Shown here piece after piece: positions 46,450-55,371 of a stretch of DNA of 64,000 nucleotides. The notes under the pieces are model-generated. The model was not told where the DNA came from. It made no database searches and saw only the letters and a list, made by a program, of their open reading frames with translations. Origin of the DNA: Limimaricola sp027213785 (GTDB taxonomy: Bacteria; Pseudomonadota; Alphaproteobacteria; Rhodobacterales; Rhodobacteraceae); the NCBI RefSeq assembly GCF_050847355.1, contig NZ_CP193755.1:1488001-1552000 (forward strand), in the 5' to 3' direction. The first letter of the stretch is position 1, and every line of letters begins with the position of its first letter. A program made the translations under genes and the position numbers.

Positions 46450-47325
46450 TCAGCCCTTGGCGACCTTGGCCACCTCGGCGGCGAAGTCCTCTTCCACCTT
46501 CTCGATGCCTTCGCCCACGGCGAGACGCACGAAACCGGTGATCGTGGCGCCGGCCTCTTTCGCGGCGGCTTCGACGGTCAGGTCGGGGTTCACGACGAAC
46601 GCCTGACCCAGCAGGGTCGACTCGGCCATGAACTTCTTCATGCGGCCTTCGATCATCTTCTCGATGACCTGCTCGGGCTTGCCGCTCTCGCGGGCGATGT
46701 CCATCTGGACCTGCTTTTCCTTCTCGACGATCGCGGGGTCGAGATCGGCCTCGCCGAGCGCGGCGGGGTTGGCGGCGGCGATGTGCATCGCGACCTGACG
46801 GCCGAAGGCCTCGTCACCGCCCGAAAGCGCGACCAGAACGCCGATGGTGCCCATGTCGGCGGCAGCAGCGTTGTGGACGTAGGTCACGACCTTCTCGCCC
46901 TCGATCGCGGCCATCCGGCGCAGCGTCATGTTCTCGCCGATCTTGGCGATCGCGTCGGTGATCAGCGTGTCGACCGGCTTGCCGTCGACCTCGGTGGTCT
47001 TCAGCTCCTCGAGGTTCGACGCCTTGACGCCGGCCTTCGCGATCTTCGAGACGAGGTTCTGGAAGTCGGCGTTCTTGGCGACGAAGTCGGTTTCCGAGTT
47101 CAGCTCGATCGCGACGCCGCGGCCACCCTCGACGGCGACGGCCACGAGGCCCTCGGCGGCGGTGCGGCCGGATTTCTTGGCGGCCTTGGCTAGGCCCTTG
47201 GTGCGCAGCCAGTCGACCGCGGCTTCCATGTCGCCGTCGGTTTCGGTCAGCGCCTTCTTGGCGTCCATCATGCCTGCGCCGGTGCTCTCGCGCAGTTCCT
47301 TGACCATGCTCGCGGTGATCGCCAT
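46450..47325 (-). CDS. tsf: translation elongation factor Ts
   Basis: A 291-residue nucleotide exchange factor for EF-Tu. The N-terminal UBA-like domain has VKELRESTGAGMMDAKKAL and WLRTKGLAKAAKK; the core has the EF-Tu contact NSETDFVAKN at about 80-90. Full length for Alphaproteobacteria. The ATG at 47325 follows AGGAGAGACGCG. It lies 76 bp downstream of rpsB, the usual order. Confidence 0.97.
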   Translation of the reverse strand: MAITASMVKELRESTGAGMMDAKKALTETDGDMEAAVDWLRTKGLAKAAKKSGRTAAEGLVAVAVEGGRGVAIELNSETDFVAKNADFQNLVSKIAKAGVKASNLEELKTTEVDGKPVDTLITDAIAKIGENMTLRRMAAIEGEKVVTYVHNAAAADMGTIGVLVALSGGDEAFGRQVAMHIAAANPAALGEADLDPAIVEKEKQVQMDIARESGKPEQVIEKMIEGRMKKFMAESTLLGQAFVVNPDLTVEAAAKEAGATITGFVRLAVGEGIEKVEEDFAAEVAKVAKG

Positions 47326-47401
47326 CGCGTCTCTCCTAGAATTTGAATGGATTCCGGGCGCGGCATATCCGCGCCCGGCAACCGTGATGTGACGGTGCGC
47401 C

Positions 47402-48178
47402 TTATTCGGCGGTGGCGGCTTCGGCGTCGGCGGCGAGCTGCTCTTCGGTGAACTGCTCCATCGCACCCATGTCGACGCCGGCGGCGCCGAGCTGCGCACT
47501 CATGCCGTCGAGCGCGGCGCGGGCGGCGAGGTCACAGTAGAGCGCGATCGCGCGGGCGGCGTCGTCGTTGCCCGGGATCACGTAGTCCACGCCCTCGGGC
47601 GAGCAGTTGGTGTCGACGACGGCGACGACCGGGATGCCGAGCTTCTTGGCTTCGGAGATCGCCAGGTCTTCCTTGTTGACGTCGATCACGAACAGCAGGT
47701 CGGGCACGCCGCCCATTTCACGGATGCCGCCGAGCGAGGCCTGCAGCTTGATCTGCTCGCGCTCCATGCCGAGACGCTCTTTCTTGGTGAGGCCGGCAAA
47801 GCCCTGCTCGGCCGCCTCGTCGATGGCGCGCAGGCGGTTGATCGACTGCGACACGGTCTGCCAGTTGGTCAGCGTGCCACCGAGCCAGCGGTGGTTCATG
47901 TAGAACTGGGCCGACTTCTCGGCGGCGTCGGCGATCGGCTGGGCGGCCTGACGCTTGGTGCCGACGAAGAGCACGCGGCCGCCCTTGGCGACGGTGTCAC
48001 GGATGACCTGCAGCGCCTTGTCCAGCATCGGGACGGTCTGGGTCAGGTCCATGATGTGGATGCCGTTGCGGGCACCGTAGATGTACTCGGACATCCGCGG
48101 GTTCCAGCGGGCGGTCTGGTGGCCGAAGTGAACGCCGGCCTCGAGCAGCTGGCGCATGGAGAACTCGGGAAGAGCCAT
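47402..48178 (-). CDS. rpsB: 30S ribosomal protein S2
   Basis: A 258-residue protein with the S2 signatures QLLEAGVHFGHQTARWNP at about 10-27, GGRVLFVGTKRQA, and VDTNCSPEGVDYVIPGNDDAARAI, plus an acidic Ala-rich C-terminal tail common in Rhodobacterales. It is on the same strand as tsf. A 160-bp leader with a probable promoter precedes it, where S2 autoregulation could act. Confidence 0.97.
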   Translation of the reverse strand: MALPEFSMRQLLEAGVHFGHQTARWNPRMSEYIYGARNGIHIMDLTQTVPMLDKALQVIRDTVAKGGRVLFVGTKRQAAQPIADAAEKSAQFYMNHRWLGGTLTNWQTVSQSINRLRAIDEAAEQGFAGLTKKERLGMEREQIKLQASLGGIREMGGVPDLLFVIDVNKEDLAISEAKKLGIPVVAVVDTNCSPEGVDYVIPGNDDAARAIALYCDLAARAALDGMSAQLGAAGVDMGAMEQFTEEQLAADAEAATAE

Positions 48179-48300
48179 GTCTCTATACCTTTCCGGTTTT
48201 GCCTCGACGGGGGATCAGGGCGGCTGCCCCAACCGGTGGACCCCGGGGGATGTCTCCCCCCGATAGGCCCGCCCCCGCCTGCGGGATTGATCGTGCGCTG

Positions 48301-48329
48301 CCCTTAGCGCCACCGCTCTGAAAAGGCAA
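48301..48329 (-). promoter_or_regulatory. putative rpsB promoter
   Basis: On the minus strand TTGCCT and TAAGGG are spaced 17 bases apart, with a GC-rich discriminator after the -10, as in growth-rate-controlled ribosomal promoters. The leader to the rpsB ATG is about 115 nt and contains a G-rich hairpin. The -10 match is weak. Confidence 0.4.
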
Positions 48330-48340
48330 GACCGGTCAGG

Positions 48341-49210
48341 TCACGGCTTTCGGAGCCGCTTGATCAGCGACGAGGTATCCCAGCGGCCGCCACCCATCTG
48401 CTGCACCTCCTTGTAGAACTGGTCGACCAGCGCCGTCACCGGCAGGCTGACCGACAGCTCGTCGGCCGCGTCGAGACAGATGCCCAGATCCTTGCGCATC
48501 CAGTCCACCGCGAAGCCGTGCTCGAAATGATCGTCGAGCATCGTGGAGTGGCGGTTGAGCATCTGCCAGCTGCCGGCGGCGCCCTGGCTGATCACCTCCA
48601 CGAGCGCGCGGCCGTCGAGCCCGGCCTTTTCTGCGAAGGCCAGCGATTCCGACAGCCCCTGCACCAGCCCGGCGATGGCGATCTGGTTGGCCATCTTGGC
48701 CAGCTGCCCGGCGCCGCTTTCGCCCAATCGGCGGCAGATCTTCGCATAGGCATCGATCACCGGTTCGGCCCGGTCGAAATGATCCTGCGCGCCGCCGCAC
48801 ATCACCGAAAGCTGGCCGTTCTCGGCCCCGGCCTGCCCGCCCGAGACCGGCGCATCGACGAAACCGACGCCCTTCGCATCGGCGGCGGCGGCCAGCTCGC
48901 GCGTCACGGCGGCGCTGACCGTGGTGTGATCGACGAAGAGCGCGCCCGCCTCCATCCCCGCGAAGCCGCCGTCATCGCCCGCGCAGACCGAGCGCAGATC
49001 GTCGTCATTGCCGACGCAGGCAAAGACGATCTCGGCGCCCTTGGCGGCCTCGCGCGGTGTCGCGGCGTGCCGGCCGCCATGCTCGCGGGCCCAGGCCTCG
49101 GCCTTGGCGGTGGTGCGATTGTAGACCGTCACCTCGTGCCCGGCCTTCGCCAGATGACCCGCCATGGGGTATCCCATCACGCCCAGTCCCAGAAACGTCA
49201 GCTTCGCCAT
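48341..49210 (-). CDS. NAD(P)-dependent beta-hydroxyacid dehydrogenase (3-hydroxyisobutyrate dehydrogenase-like)
   Basis: A 289-residue dehydrogenase. The N-terminal Rossmann motif FLGLGVMGYPMAGHL is at 5-19; the substrate motif FVDAPVSGGQAGAENGQLSVM is at about 117-137; the catalytic Lys is in GSGQLAK-like GAGQLAKMANQ near 167. The C-terminal helix bundle has DWMRKDLGICLDAA. It belongs with GlxR/MmsB/Gar R-like enzymes acting on 3-hydroxyisobutyrate or tartronate semialdehyde; the substrate cannot be fixed. The ATG at 49210 follows AGGGAGAGCATC. It is divergent from the penicillin acylase gene. Confidence 0.9.
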   Translation of the reverse strand: MAKLTFLGLGVMGYPMAGHLAKAGHEVTVYNRTTAKAEAWAREHGGRHAATPREAAKGAEIVFACVGNDDDLRSVCAGDDGGFAGMEAGALFVDHTTVSAAVTRELAAAADAKGVGFVDAPVSGGQAGAENGQLSVMCGGAQDHFDRAEPVIDAYAKICRRLGESGAGQLAKMANQIAIAGLVQGLSESLAFAEKAGLDGRALVEVISQGAAGSWQMLNRHSTMLDDHFEHGFAVDWMRKDLGICLDAADELSVSLPVTALVDQFYKEVQQMGGGRWDTSSLIKRLRKP

Positions 49211-49313
49211 GATGCTCTCCCTGCCTCCCGGGGCTTTCGCTCGCCCCCGAGGCGCGATACTCACCATGCCCAACCGGCCCGTCAAGCACGGGCGACTGCC
49301 CCCCGGAGGATCG

Positions 49314-51779
49314 ATGGCCACTCTGTTTCGCTGGCTCCTGCGCCTGACCGTCGGCGTGATCCTCCTCGGCCTTGCCGGGACGGTGCTGGTCTACTGGTTC
49401 TTCGCGCGCTCCCTGCCCGATTACGACGCCCGCGCCCGTGTCGCGGGGATTTCCGCGCCGGTGGAGATCGTGCGCGATCACGCCAACGTGCCGCACATCT
49501 TCGGCGACGCGGATCGCGACGTGTTCTTCGCGCTCGGCTACGCCCATGCGCAGGACCGGCTTTGGCAGATGACCCTGCTGCGCCGCACCGTTCAGGGACG
49601 CCTGTCAGAGCTGTTCGGTCGCCGCACCGCCGAGAGCGACATCCTGATGCGGCGGCTCGACCTCTACCGCGCCGCCACCGCCTCGGTCGAGGATCAGGAC
49701 GGCCAGACGCGTTCGGCGCTCGAAGCCTATGCGGCGGGCGTCAACGCATGGGTCGGCGAGGTCAATGCCGGGGCGCGGGGCCGCGGCGCGCCCGAGATGT
49801 GGCTGTTCAACCAGCCGCTGGCGCCGTGGCAGCCTGCCGACAGCATCGCGATCCTCAAGCTGATGGCCTGGCAGCAGAGCGACCACCTGCAGGCCGAGGT
49901 GCTGCGGGCGCGCAGCTCGCTGCTGCTCGAGGAAGAGCGGCTGCGCGACATCCTGCCCGACGTGCCCGGGCCGGGGCTGACCGCCCTGCCCCGCTACGCC
50001 GACCTGATGCCCGAGATCCCCGAGCGTCACGCTGCCGCCGAGGCGCCCTTCGATCCGCTCGCTGCGAGCCTGCCCGCGGCGCTGTCGGGCGCCTCGAACG
50101 CCTGGGCCGCCGGACCCTCGCGCTCGGCCACCGGCGCGACGCTTCTGGCCAATGACCCGCACCGGCTGCTCACCGCGCCCTCGATCTGGTACCTGGCGCG
50201 GCTGGAACTGCGCTCGGGCGGCGTCATCGGCGCGACGATCCCCGGCATCCCGCTGGTGCTGGCCGGCCGCAGCAACGATCTCGGCTGGGGCATCACCGCC
50301 TCCTTCGCCGACGATCTCGACCTCTATGCCGAAGAGGTGAACCCGAAGAATGCGGGCGAATACCGCACGGAGGATGGCTGGGCCCGGTTCGAAGCACGCG
50401 ACAGCATCGTCGAGATCAAGGACGCCGCCGCCGTCACGCTGCGGCTGCAACGCACCGCCAACGGGCCGGTCCTGCCGCCCGAGCAGTTCGCGCTCGACAC
50501 GATCCGCCCGCGCGGCCACGTGATGACGCTGGCCTGGTCGGGGCTGTCGGACAACGACACCTCGATGACCGCCGGGCTGAGGCTGATGCAGGCCCGCACG
50601 ATCGAGGAAGGCATCCGCGCCGGCCGGCTGCAGGTCGCGCCGAACCAGAACCTGATCCTCGCCGACCGCAACCGCGTCGCGCTCAAGACCGTGGGCGCGG
50701 TGCCGCTGCGCGACCCCGACCACCAGAGCAAGGGTAGGCTGCCGACGCTGGGCTACATTGCCGAGAACCGCTGGCAGGGCCGGCTGCCCTATGTCGACCT
50801 GCCCGAGTCCACCGAGCCGGTCGGCGGACTCGTCGGCAACACGAACAACAAGACCGTCGACCGGCCCTTTCCCGAGCATGTCTCCTACCATTGGGGCGAC
50901 ACCCAGCGGATCGCCCGCTGGCGCGGGCTGATGCAGTCGCGCGAGGTGCATACCCGCGACAGCTTCATCGAGGCGCAGCTCGACACGGTGAGCCCCACCG
51001 CCCGGGCGTTGCTGCCGATCGTCGGCGCGGATCTGTGGTTCACCGGCGAACCGGCGCCCGAGGGCACGCCGGCCCGGCGCCGTCAGCGCGCGCTCGAACT
51101 CCTGGGCGAATGGAACGGCGAGATGAACGAGCACCTGCCCGAACCGCTGATCTACGCCGCCTGGATGCGGGCCTTGCAGGAGCGGCTGATCCGCGACGAT
51201 CTCGGCCCCCTCGCCAACGCCTATACCCATGTCCGGCCGCTCTTCATCGACCGGGTGTTCCGCGATGTGGACGGCGCCAGCGCCTGGTGCGACATCCGCC
51301 AGTCGGCGGCCGAGGAAAGCTGCGCCGACATCGCCCGGATGGCGCTCGACGACGCGCTGATCTGGATCACCGAGACCCATGGTGCCAATCTCGACGCACT
51401 ACGCTGGGGCGACGCGCACGAGGCGCGGCAGGATCACCCGGTGCTGGGCCAGGCCCCGTTCATCAACTGGTTCGTCAATATCCGCCAGAGCACCTCGGGC
51501 GGCGACAACACGCTGAGGCGCGGCCTCACCGACGGGCGTGCGCCGAACCCGTTCCACAACGTCCATGCGGCGGGCTATCGCGGCGTCTACGACTTCGCCG
51601 ATCCCGACAGCTCGGTCTTCATCATCTCGACCGGCCAGTCGGGCCACCCGCTGTCGCGCCATTACGACGATCTGGGCGAGCTGTGGCGGCGCGGCGAATA
51701 CATCCCGATGTCGCTCGACCCCAGCCTCGCGCGCGGCGCGGCGGTGGGCATCACCCAGCTCCTGCCCGCCCGGCCCTGA
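49314..51779 (+). CDS. penicillin acylase family protein, membrane-anchored
   Basis: An 821-residue Ntn hydrolase precursor. An N-terminal uncleaved-type helix (about 5-28) anchors it. The alpha-like chain (VEIVRDHANVPHIFG, ALGYAHAQDRLWQM) is followed by a spacer and the self-processing site at Ser261 in SGASNAWA, which becomes the beta-chain N-terminus and nucleophile. Beta-chain blocks include LANDPH, PGIPLVLAGRSNDLGWG and TGQSGHPLSRHYDD. Relatives hydrolyse beta-lactam side chains or acyl-homoserine lactones; the natural substrate here is unknown. The ATG at 49314 follows CGGAGGATCG. DUF3140 follows after 56 bp. Confidence 0.9.
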   Translation: MATLFRWLLRLTVGVILLGLAGTVLVYWFFARSLPDYDARARVAGISAPVEIVRDHANVPHIFGDADRDVFFALGYAHAQDRLWQMTLLRRTVQGRLSELFGRRTAESDILMRRLDLYRAATASVEDQDGQTRSALEAYAAGVNAWVGEVNAGARGRGAPEMWLFNQPLAPWQPADSIAILKLMAWQQSDHLQAEVLRARSSLLLEEERLRDILPDVPGPGLTALPRYADLMPEIPERHAAAEAPFDPLAASLPAALSGASNAWAAGPSRSATGATLLANDPHRLLTAPSIWYLARLELRSGGVIGATIPGIPLVLAGRSNDLGWGITASFADDLDLYAEEVNPKNAGEYRTEDGWARFEARDSIVEIKDAAAVTLRLQRTANGPVLPPEQFALDTIRPRGHVMTLAWSGLSDNDTSMTAGLRLMQARTIEEGIRAGRLQVAPNQNLILADRNRVALKTVGAVPLRDPDHQSKGRLPTLGYIAENRWQGRLPYVDLPESTEPVGGLVGNTNNKTVDRPFPEHVSYHWGDTQRIARWRGLMQSREVHTRDSFIEAQLDTVSPTARALLPIVGADLWFTGEPAPEGTPARRRQRALELLGEWNGEMNEHLPEPLIYAAWMRALQERLIRDDLGPLANAYTHVRPLFIDRVFRDVDGASAWCDIRQSAAEESCADIARMALDDALIWITETHGANLDALRWGDAHEARQDHPVLGQAPFINWFVNIRQSTSGGDNTLRRGLTDGRAPNPFHNVHAAGYRGVYDFADPDSSVFIISTGQSGHPLSRHYDDLGELWRRGEYIPMSLDPSLARGAAVGITQLLPARP

Positions 51780-51835
51780 GGCGGAACCGCCGCGCCGCGC
51801 GCCGGTTGCCCCTCCGAACCGACACGGAGGATCGC

Positions 51836-52171
51836 ATGAGCGGCAAGTCGCATGAGCAGGTCTGGGAGGAATTCCGCGACCTGGTGAACATGGCCCCCAA
51901 GGAGATCGAGGATTTCCTCGACACCGAGGAGAGCAGGTCGGTCGGCGATACAGGCGGCGAGGGCGAGAGCACCGGCCACAAATCGGGCAAGCGCATCGTC
52001 GAGATCAAGCGCACCAACAAGGCCGATCTCTCGGAGGACCAGTGGGACCACATGGCCAAGGTCGTGGGCTACATCAAGCGGCACAAGGCGCAAGGCGGCC
52101 CCAAGGACGACATGGAGCATTCCAAGTGGCGCTATTCGCTGATGAATTGGGGCCACGACCCGCTGAAGTGA
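51836..52171 (+). CDS. DUF3140 protein
   Basis: A 111-residue soluble protein. The family features are EQVWEEFRDLVNMAPKEIEDFLDTEES, a Gly/Glu-rich linker, then KSGKRIVEIKR and the C-terminal HMAKVVGYIKRHKAQ and SKWRYSLMNWGHDP. The family is of unknown function, spread in soil and marine bacteria and sometimes annotated as DNA-binding. The ATG at 51836 follows CGGAGGATCGC. It is convergent with the VOC gene (4-bp gap). Confidence 0.85.
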   Translation: MSGKSHEQVWEEFRDLVNMAPKEIEDFLDTEESRSVGDTGGEGESTGHKSGKRIVEIKRTNKADLSEDQWDHMAKVVGYIKRHKAQGGPKDDMEHSKWRYSLMNWGHDPLK

Positions 52172-52175
52172 CGCC

Positions 52176-52535
52176 TCAGACGGTCTCGCAGATTTCGATG
52201 CGGTTGCCGAACGGGTCCGACACGTAGAACCGCCTGAGCCCCGGCAGCTCGGTCTCGGTGCGCACTGCGATGTCATGCGCGTCGAGGTGGTAGCGCATCG
52301 CCGCGAGGTCGGCGACGCGGAAGGCGGGGTGCGCCTTGCGCGCGGGCGCGAAGGGCGTCTCAACACCCAGATGCAGCCGCAGGCTGCGCCCCTCGAACCA
52401 GACCCCGCCCCGGCCGGCCAGGATCTCGGGCTTGGCCACCTCCGCGAGGCCCAGGACGCCACCATAGAACCCGCGCGCCGCATCCTCGCCGCCTTCGGGC
52501 ATGGCAAGCTGGATATGGTGGAGGTCGAGGATCAT
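52176..52535 (-). CDS. VOC family protein (glyoxalase/bleomycin-resistance-like)
   Basis: A 119-residue single-module vicinal-oxygen-chelate protein. It has beta-alpha-beta repeats with ILDLHHIQLAMPEGGE, GFYGGVLGL and the C-terminal FYVSDPFGNRIEICE that gives the metal Glu. His in HHIQL and Glu near the C-terminus are the likely metal ligands. Function may be lyase, dioxygenase-like or resistance; not decidable. The ATG at 52535 opens MILDLHHIQ. It lies 43 bp downstream of the LuxR-type membrane regulator gene, so they may be co-transcribed. Confidence 0.83.
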   Translation of the reverse strand: MILDLHHIQLAMPEGGEDAARGFYGGVLGLAEVAKPEILAGRGGVWFEGRSLRLHLGVETPFAPARKAHPAFRVADLAAMRYHLDAHDIAVRTETELPGLRRFYVSDPFGNRIEICETV

Positions 52536-52578
52536 CTGCGGCGTCCCATGATTGTCATGCCGCACCCTGATAGCGCTA

Positions 52579-53151
52579 TCAGGACGACGCGTCATCCCCC
52601 GGCGCGGGCGACGACGTGACGACATGCAGCCCGCCCCGCGCCTGCAGCGGCGCCAGCAGATCCTCGAGAAAGAAACCGGTGAGCTGCGACCTACTGGTCA
52701 GCCCGGACTTGCGATAGACGGCGGTGGCGTGCTGGCGCACCGTGGCGCTGGAACAGTCGCGCAGCGTGGCGATCTCCTTGTGGCTGAGCCCCTTGAGCAT
52801 CAAGAGCGCGATCTCGCTCTCGGTCCCGGTCAGGCCCCATTCCGCGAACTGCGCCGCGATCGCGCGGCTCAGCCCGTCGACATGCGCCCGGCTGGCCTGC
52901 CGCCATTGCTCGCCCTCGCGCCGGGCACGGTCGAGATCGCCCAGTAGCCGCGCCCTTTCGCGCCGCATCTCGCGGCTGGCCTGCGAGCCGAAGGCCGTGA
53001 AGACGACGGCCCCGGCGAGAAGCGCGGTCTCGAACAGATCGACCGCGAAGGTGGCCCAGGTGAACTGCTCGTCGGCCTGCACGACCTCGAGCACCACCAG
53101 CAGGCCGAAAAGGCCGGCGGCAGCGGCGGCGTATATGACGATGCGGGACAT
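52579..53151 (-). CDS. membrane-anchored LuxR-type HTH protein
   Basis: A 190-residue protein with two membrane helices (about 4-25 and 38-58), then a charged coiled-coil stretch (RREMRRER-like segment to about 95) and a C-terminal LuxR helix-turn-helix (about 108-170) with GLTGTESEIALLMLKGLSHKEIA and SATVRQHATAVYRKSGL. No receiver or ligand domain is present. The ATG at 53151 follows GGGAGGACGGCC. It is probably a membrane-tethered transcription regulator sensing a membrane-derived cue. Target unknown. Confidence 0.82.
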   Translation of the reverse strand: MSRIVIYAAAAAGLFGLLVVLEVVQADEQFTWATFAVDLFETALLAGAVVFTAFGSQASREMRRERARLLGDLDRARREGEQWRQASRAHVDGLSRAIAAQFAEWGLTGTESEIALLMLKGLSHKEIATLRDCSSATVRQHATAVYRKSGLTSRSQLTGFFLEDLLAPLQARGGLHVVTSSPAPGDDASS

Positions 53152-53228
53152 GGCCGTCCTCCCGGACAGTGGCGCCCTCCCGGACAACGGAAGGATGCCA
53201 CGGTTTTCGTTCCGTGGCACCCGTGATT

Positions 53229-53993
53229 TCAGTTGTCGGTGGCGAAGAAACCCAGGGCGATGGTCTGGTTGCCGGAGGCCTCAAGCGCCAGCACCTCGAC
53301 CTCGTAGAGTGTGTCGGGGCGGAGGAACGCGGCCGGAACTGTGAAGCCAGTGGCCGCCGGCCCCAGATGCACGTCGAGTTCCGGCTTCGAGAACCCGTCC
53401 GGATCTTCGTATTCCTCGTCGGTGACGATCAGCTCGTAACCGGTGATCTCCGGCATCCGATCGTCGAGGGAGGCCGTCACCGGCTCCCATGTCACCTCCA
53501 GATCGGCCAGCGGCACGACGGGGGCCTCATCATCCTCGTCTTCGACAAGCGCCGGCGCCGTGATCACCGGCGGCTGCGGAACCAGCGTGGTGAAGCGCGC
53601 GATGCCGCGACGACCGGTATCGTCATGGAGCTTCGCGCGCACCGCGTAATCGCCCTCCGGGAAAGCGGCCTTCAGCGCCGCGTAGTCCCAGACCTCCTCC
53701 GGCGGCTCGCGGCTCTCGAAGAAGAACGAGCCGAGGCCCAACTCGCCGAGCTGCGCCCGAGGGGCGACATGCAGGACCAGCGCGCCGGAGGGATCGAAGA
53801 CGCACAGCTCGCTCCAGCCGTCATCGTCGCCATAGCCATGCACGCCGATGTCGCCATCGGTATGGTTGTACTCGATGATCAGCCGCGCCTCGGCGATCTC
53901 GGTCGTCTCGGCGGGCATGTCGCCGCAGGGCTCCTGCGCCAGTACCGGCGAAGCGGCAAGCGCGAGTACGGGGATCAGGATGTCGGGTCTCAT
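53229..53993 (-). CDS. hypothetical secreted protein with fibronectin-like C-terminal region
   Basis: A 254-residue protein with a signal peptide (LIPVLALAASPVLA, cut before QEPCG). The first half has CGDMPAETTEIAEARLIIEYN, a DGDIGVHGYGDDDGWSELCVFDP stretch that could bind calcium, and SFFFESREPPEEVWDYAAL. The C-terminal about 90 residues (DLEVTWEPVT, ITGYELIVTDEEYEDPDG, LYEVEVLALEASGNQT) look like one fibronectin type III domain. The ATG at 53993 follows AGGGAGAGACGCC. Not recognised beyond that; probably periplasmic. It is followed by the LuxR-type membrane gene 77 bp on. Confidence 0.68.
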   Translation of the reverse strand: MRPDILIPVLALAASPVLAQEPCGDMPAETTEIAEARLIIEYNHTDGDIGVHGYGDDDGWSELCVFDPSGALVLHVAPRAQLGELGLGSFFFESREPPEEVWDYAALKAAFPEGDYAVRAKLHDDTGRRGIARFTTLVPQPPVITAPALVEDEDDEAPVVPLADLEVTWEPVTASLDDRMPEITGYELIVTDEEYEDPDGFSKPELDVHLGPAATGFTVPAAFLRPDTLYEVEVLALEASGNQTIALGFFATDN

Positions 53994-54087
53994 GGCGTCT
54001 CTCCCTGTCTTGAACACGGGGAAAGTCTGCGCCGGGCGAATGGCCGCGCCCATCCGACAGGGCGCGGCCATCGCATCTGTCAGGGCA

Positions 54088-55371
54088 TCAGAGCCGTTCG
54101 AAGCGTGCTTTCTGCGCGGCCGACCAGCGGACCTGCATCCTGTGGCCCTCTTCGGTCGGCGTGTCCTCCTCGACGAGGCCCTGCTCGAACAGCCAGGCCC
54201 GCTTGCGGCCTGCGGCAAAGGGCACGACCAGCGCCTCGACATGCTTCGCGCCGCCGAGCGCCTCGGAGACCTCGGTCAGGAGCGCATCCATGCCCTCGCC
54301 GGTGATGGCCGAGACGGCCGAGACGTTCTCGGTGCGCGCCGCCCGCTCCAGCGCCGCCTCATGGGCATCCGACGCCAGCGTGTCGATCTTGTTCCAGACC
54401 TCGATCTTCGGGGTGTCCTCGGGAAGGCCGAGGCTCGACAGGATGCTCTCGACCTCGCGCGCCTGCTCCACCGTCTGCGCATGGCCGATGTCGCGCACAT
54501 GCAGCACCAGATCGGCGTCGAGCACCTCCTCCAGCGTGGCGCGGAACGCCGCGACCAACTCTGTCGGCAGGTCCGAGATGAAGCCCACCGTGTCCGACAG
54601 GATCACCTCGTCGCCGGTCGGCAGCACCACGCGCCGCATCGTCGGGTCGAGCGTGGCGAAGAGCATGTCCTTGGCCATGACCTCGGCGCCGGTCAACCGG
54701 TTGAACAGCGTCGATTTCCCGGCATTGGTGTAGCCGACCAGCGCCACGATCGGAAACGGCACCTTGGCGCGCGAGGCACGGTGCAGCGCCCGGGTCTTGA
54801 CCACCTTGTCGAGCTGGCGCTTGAGCCGCACCAGCTGTTCGTCGATGGCGCGGCGGTCCGCCTCGATCTGCGTCTCGCCGGGGCCGCCGACGAAGCCCAA
54901 GCCGCCGCGCTGCCGCTCGAGGTGGGTCCAGGCGCGGACCAGCCGCGTGCGCTGGTAGCTCAGCGCCGCCATCTCGACCTGCAACACGCCCTCGCGGGTC
55001 GCGGCGCGATCGCCGAAGATCTCGAGAATGAGCCCGGTCCGATCGAGGATCTTGACCTTCCATTCCTTTTCGAGATTGCGCTGCTGCACCGGGCCGACAT
55101 GGCCGTCGATCAGCACCAGCTCGACCTCGTTCTCCTTCAGCCGCTGCTTCAGCTCCTCGATCTTGCCGGTGCCGAACAACATGCCGGGATGGCGCTTGGG
55201 CAGGCGCACGATCTCGGAGCCCACCACGTCGAGGCCGGGCAGCGCATCGGCGAGCGCCACGGCCTCGGCCAGCGCGGCCACGGGCTCACGCCGGTCGTTG
55301 TCGTTCTTGATCTCGGGGTGGATCACCCATGCGCGGGTGTCCGGGGCCTCGGGGATGTAATAATCGGTCAA
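54088..55371 (-). CDS. hflX: ribosome-associated GTPase HflX
   Basis: A 427-residue protein. The N-terminal HflX domain has GTGKIEELK and the glycine-rich linker GLGFVGGPGETQIEADRR; the G domain has G1 VGYTNAGKST at about 208-217, G3 DTVGFI and G4 NKID. HflX splits stalled or hibernating ribosomes. It overlaps hfq by 4 bases (ATGA) in the standard hfq-hflX order, so it is translationally coupled to hfq. Confidence 0.96.
   Translation of the reverse strand: MTDYYIPEAPDTRAWVIHPEIKNDNDRREPVAALAEAVALADALPGLDVVGSEIVRLPKRHPGMLFGTGKIEELKQRLKENEVELVLIDGHVGPVQQRNLEKEWKVKILDRTGLILEIFGDRAATREGVLQVEMAALSYQRTRLVRAWTHLERQRGGLGFVGGPGETQIEADRRAIDEQLVRLKRQLDKVVKTRALHRASRAKVPFPIVALVGYTNAGKSTLFNRLTGAEVMAKDMLFATLDPTMRRVVLPTGDEVILSDTVGFISDLPTELVAAFRATLEEVLDADLVLHVRDIGHAQTVEQAREVESILSSLGLPEDTPKIEVWNKIDTLASDAHEAALERAARTENVSAVSAITGEGMDALLTEVSEALGGAKHVEALVVPFAAGRKRAWLFEQGLVEEDTPTEEGHRMQVRWSAAQKARFERL

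Noticed and set aside
45339..51779. A complete quorum-sensing locus
   Set aside because: There is a LuxR-type gene and an acylase family gene but no synthase, and housekeeping genes rpsB-tsf lie between them.
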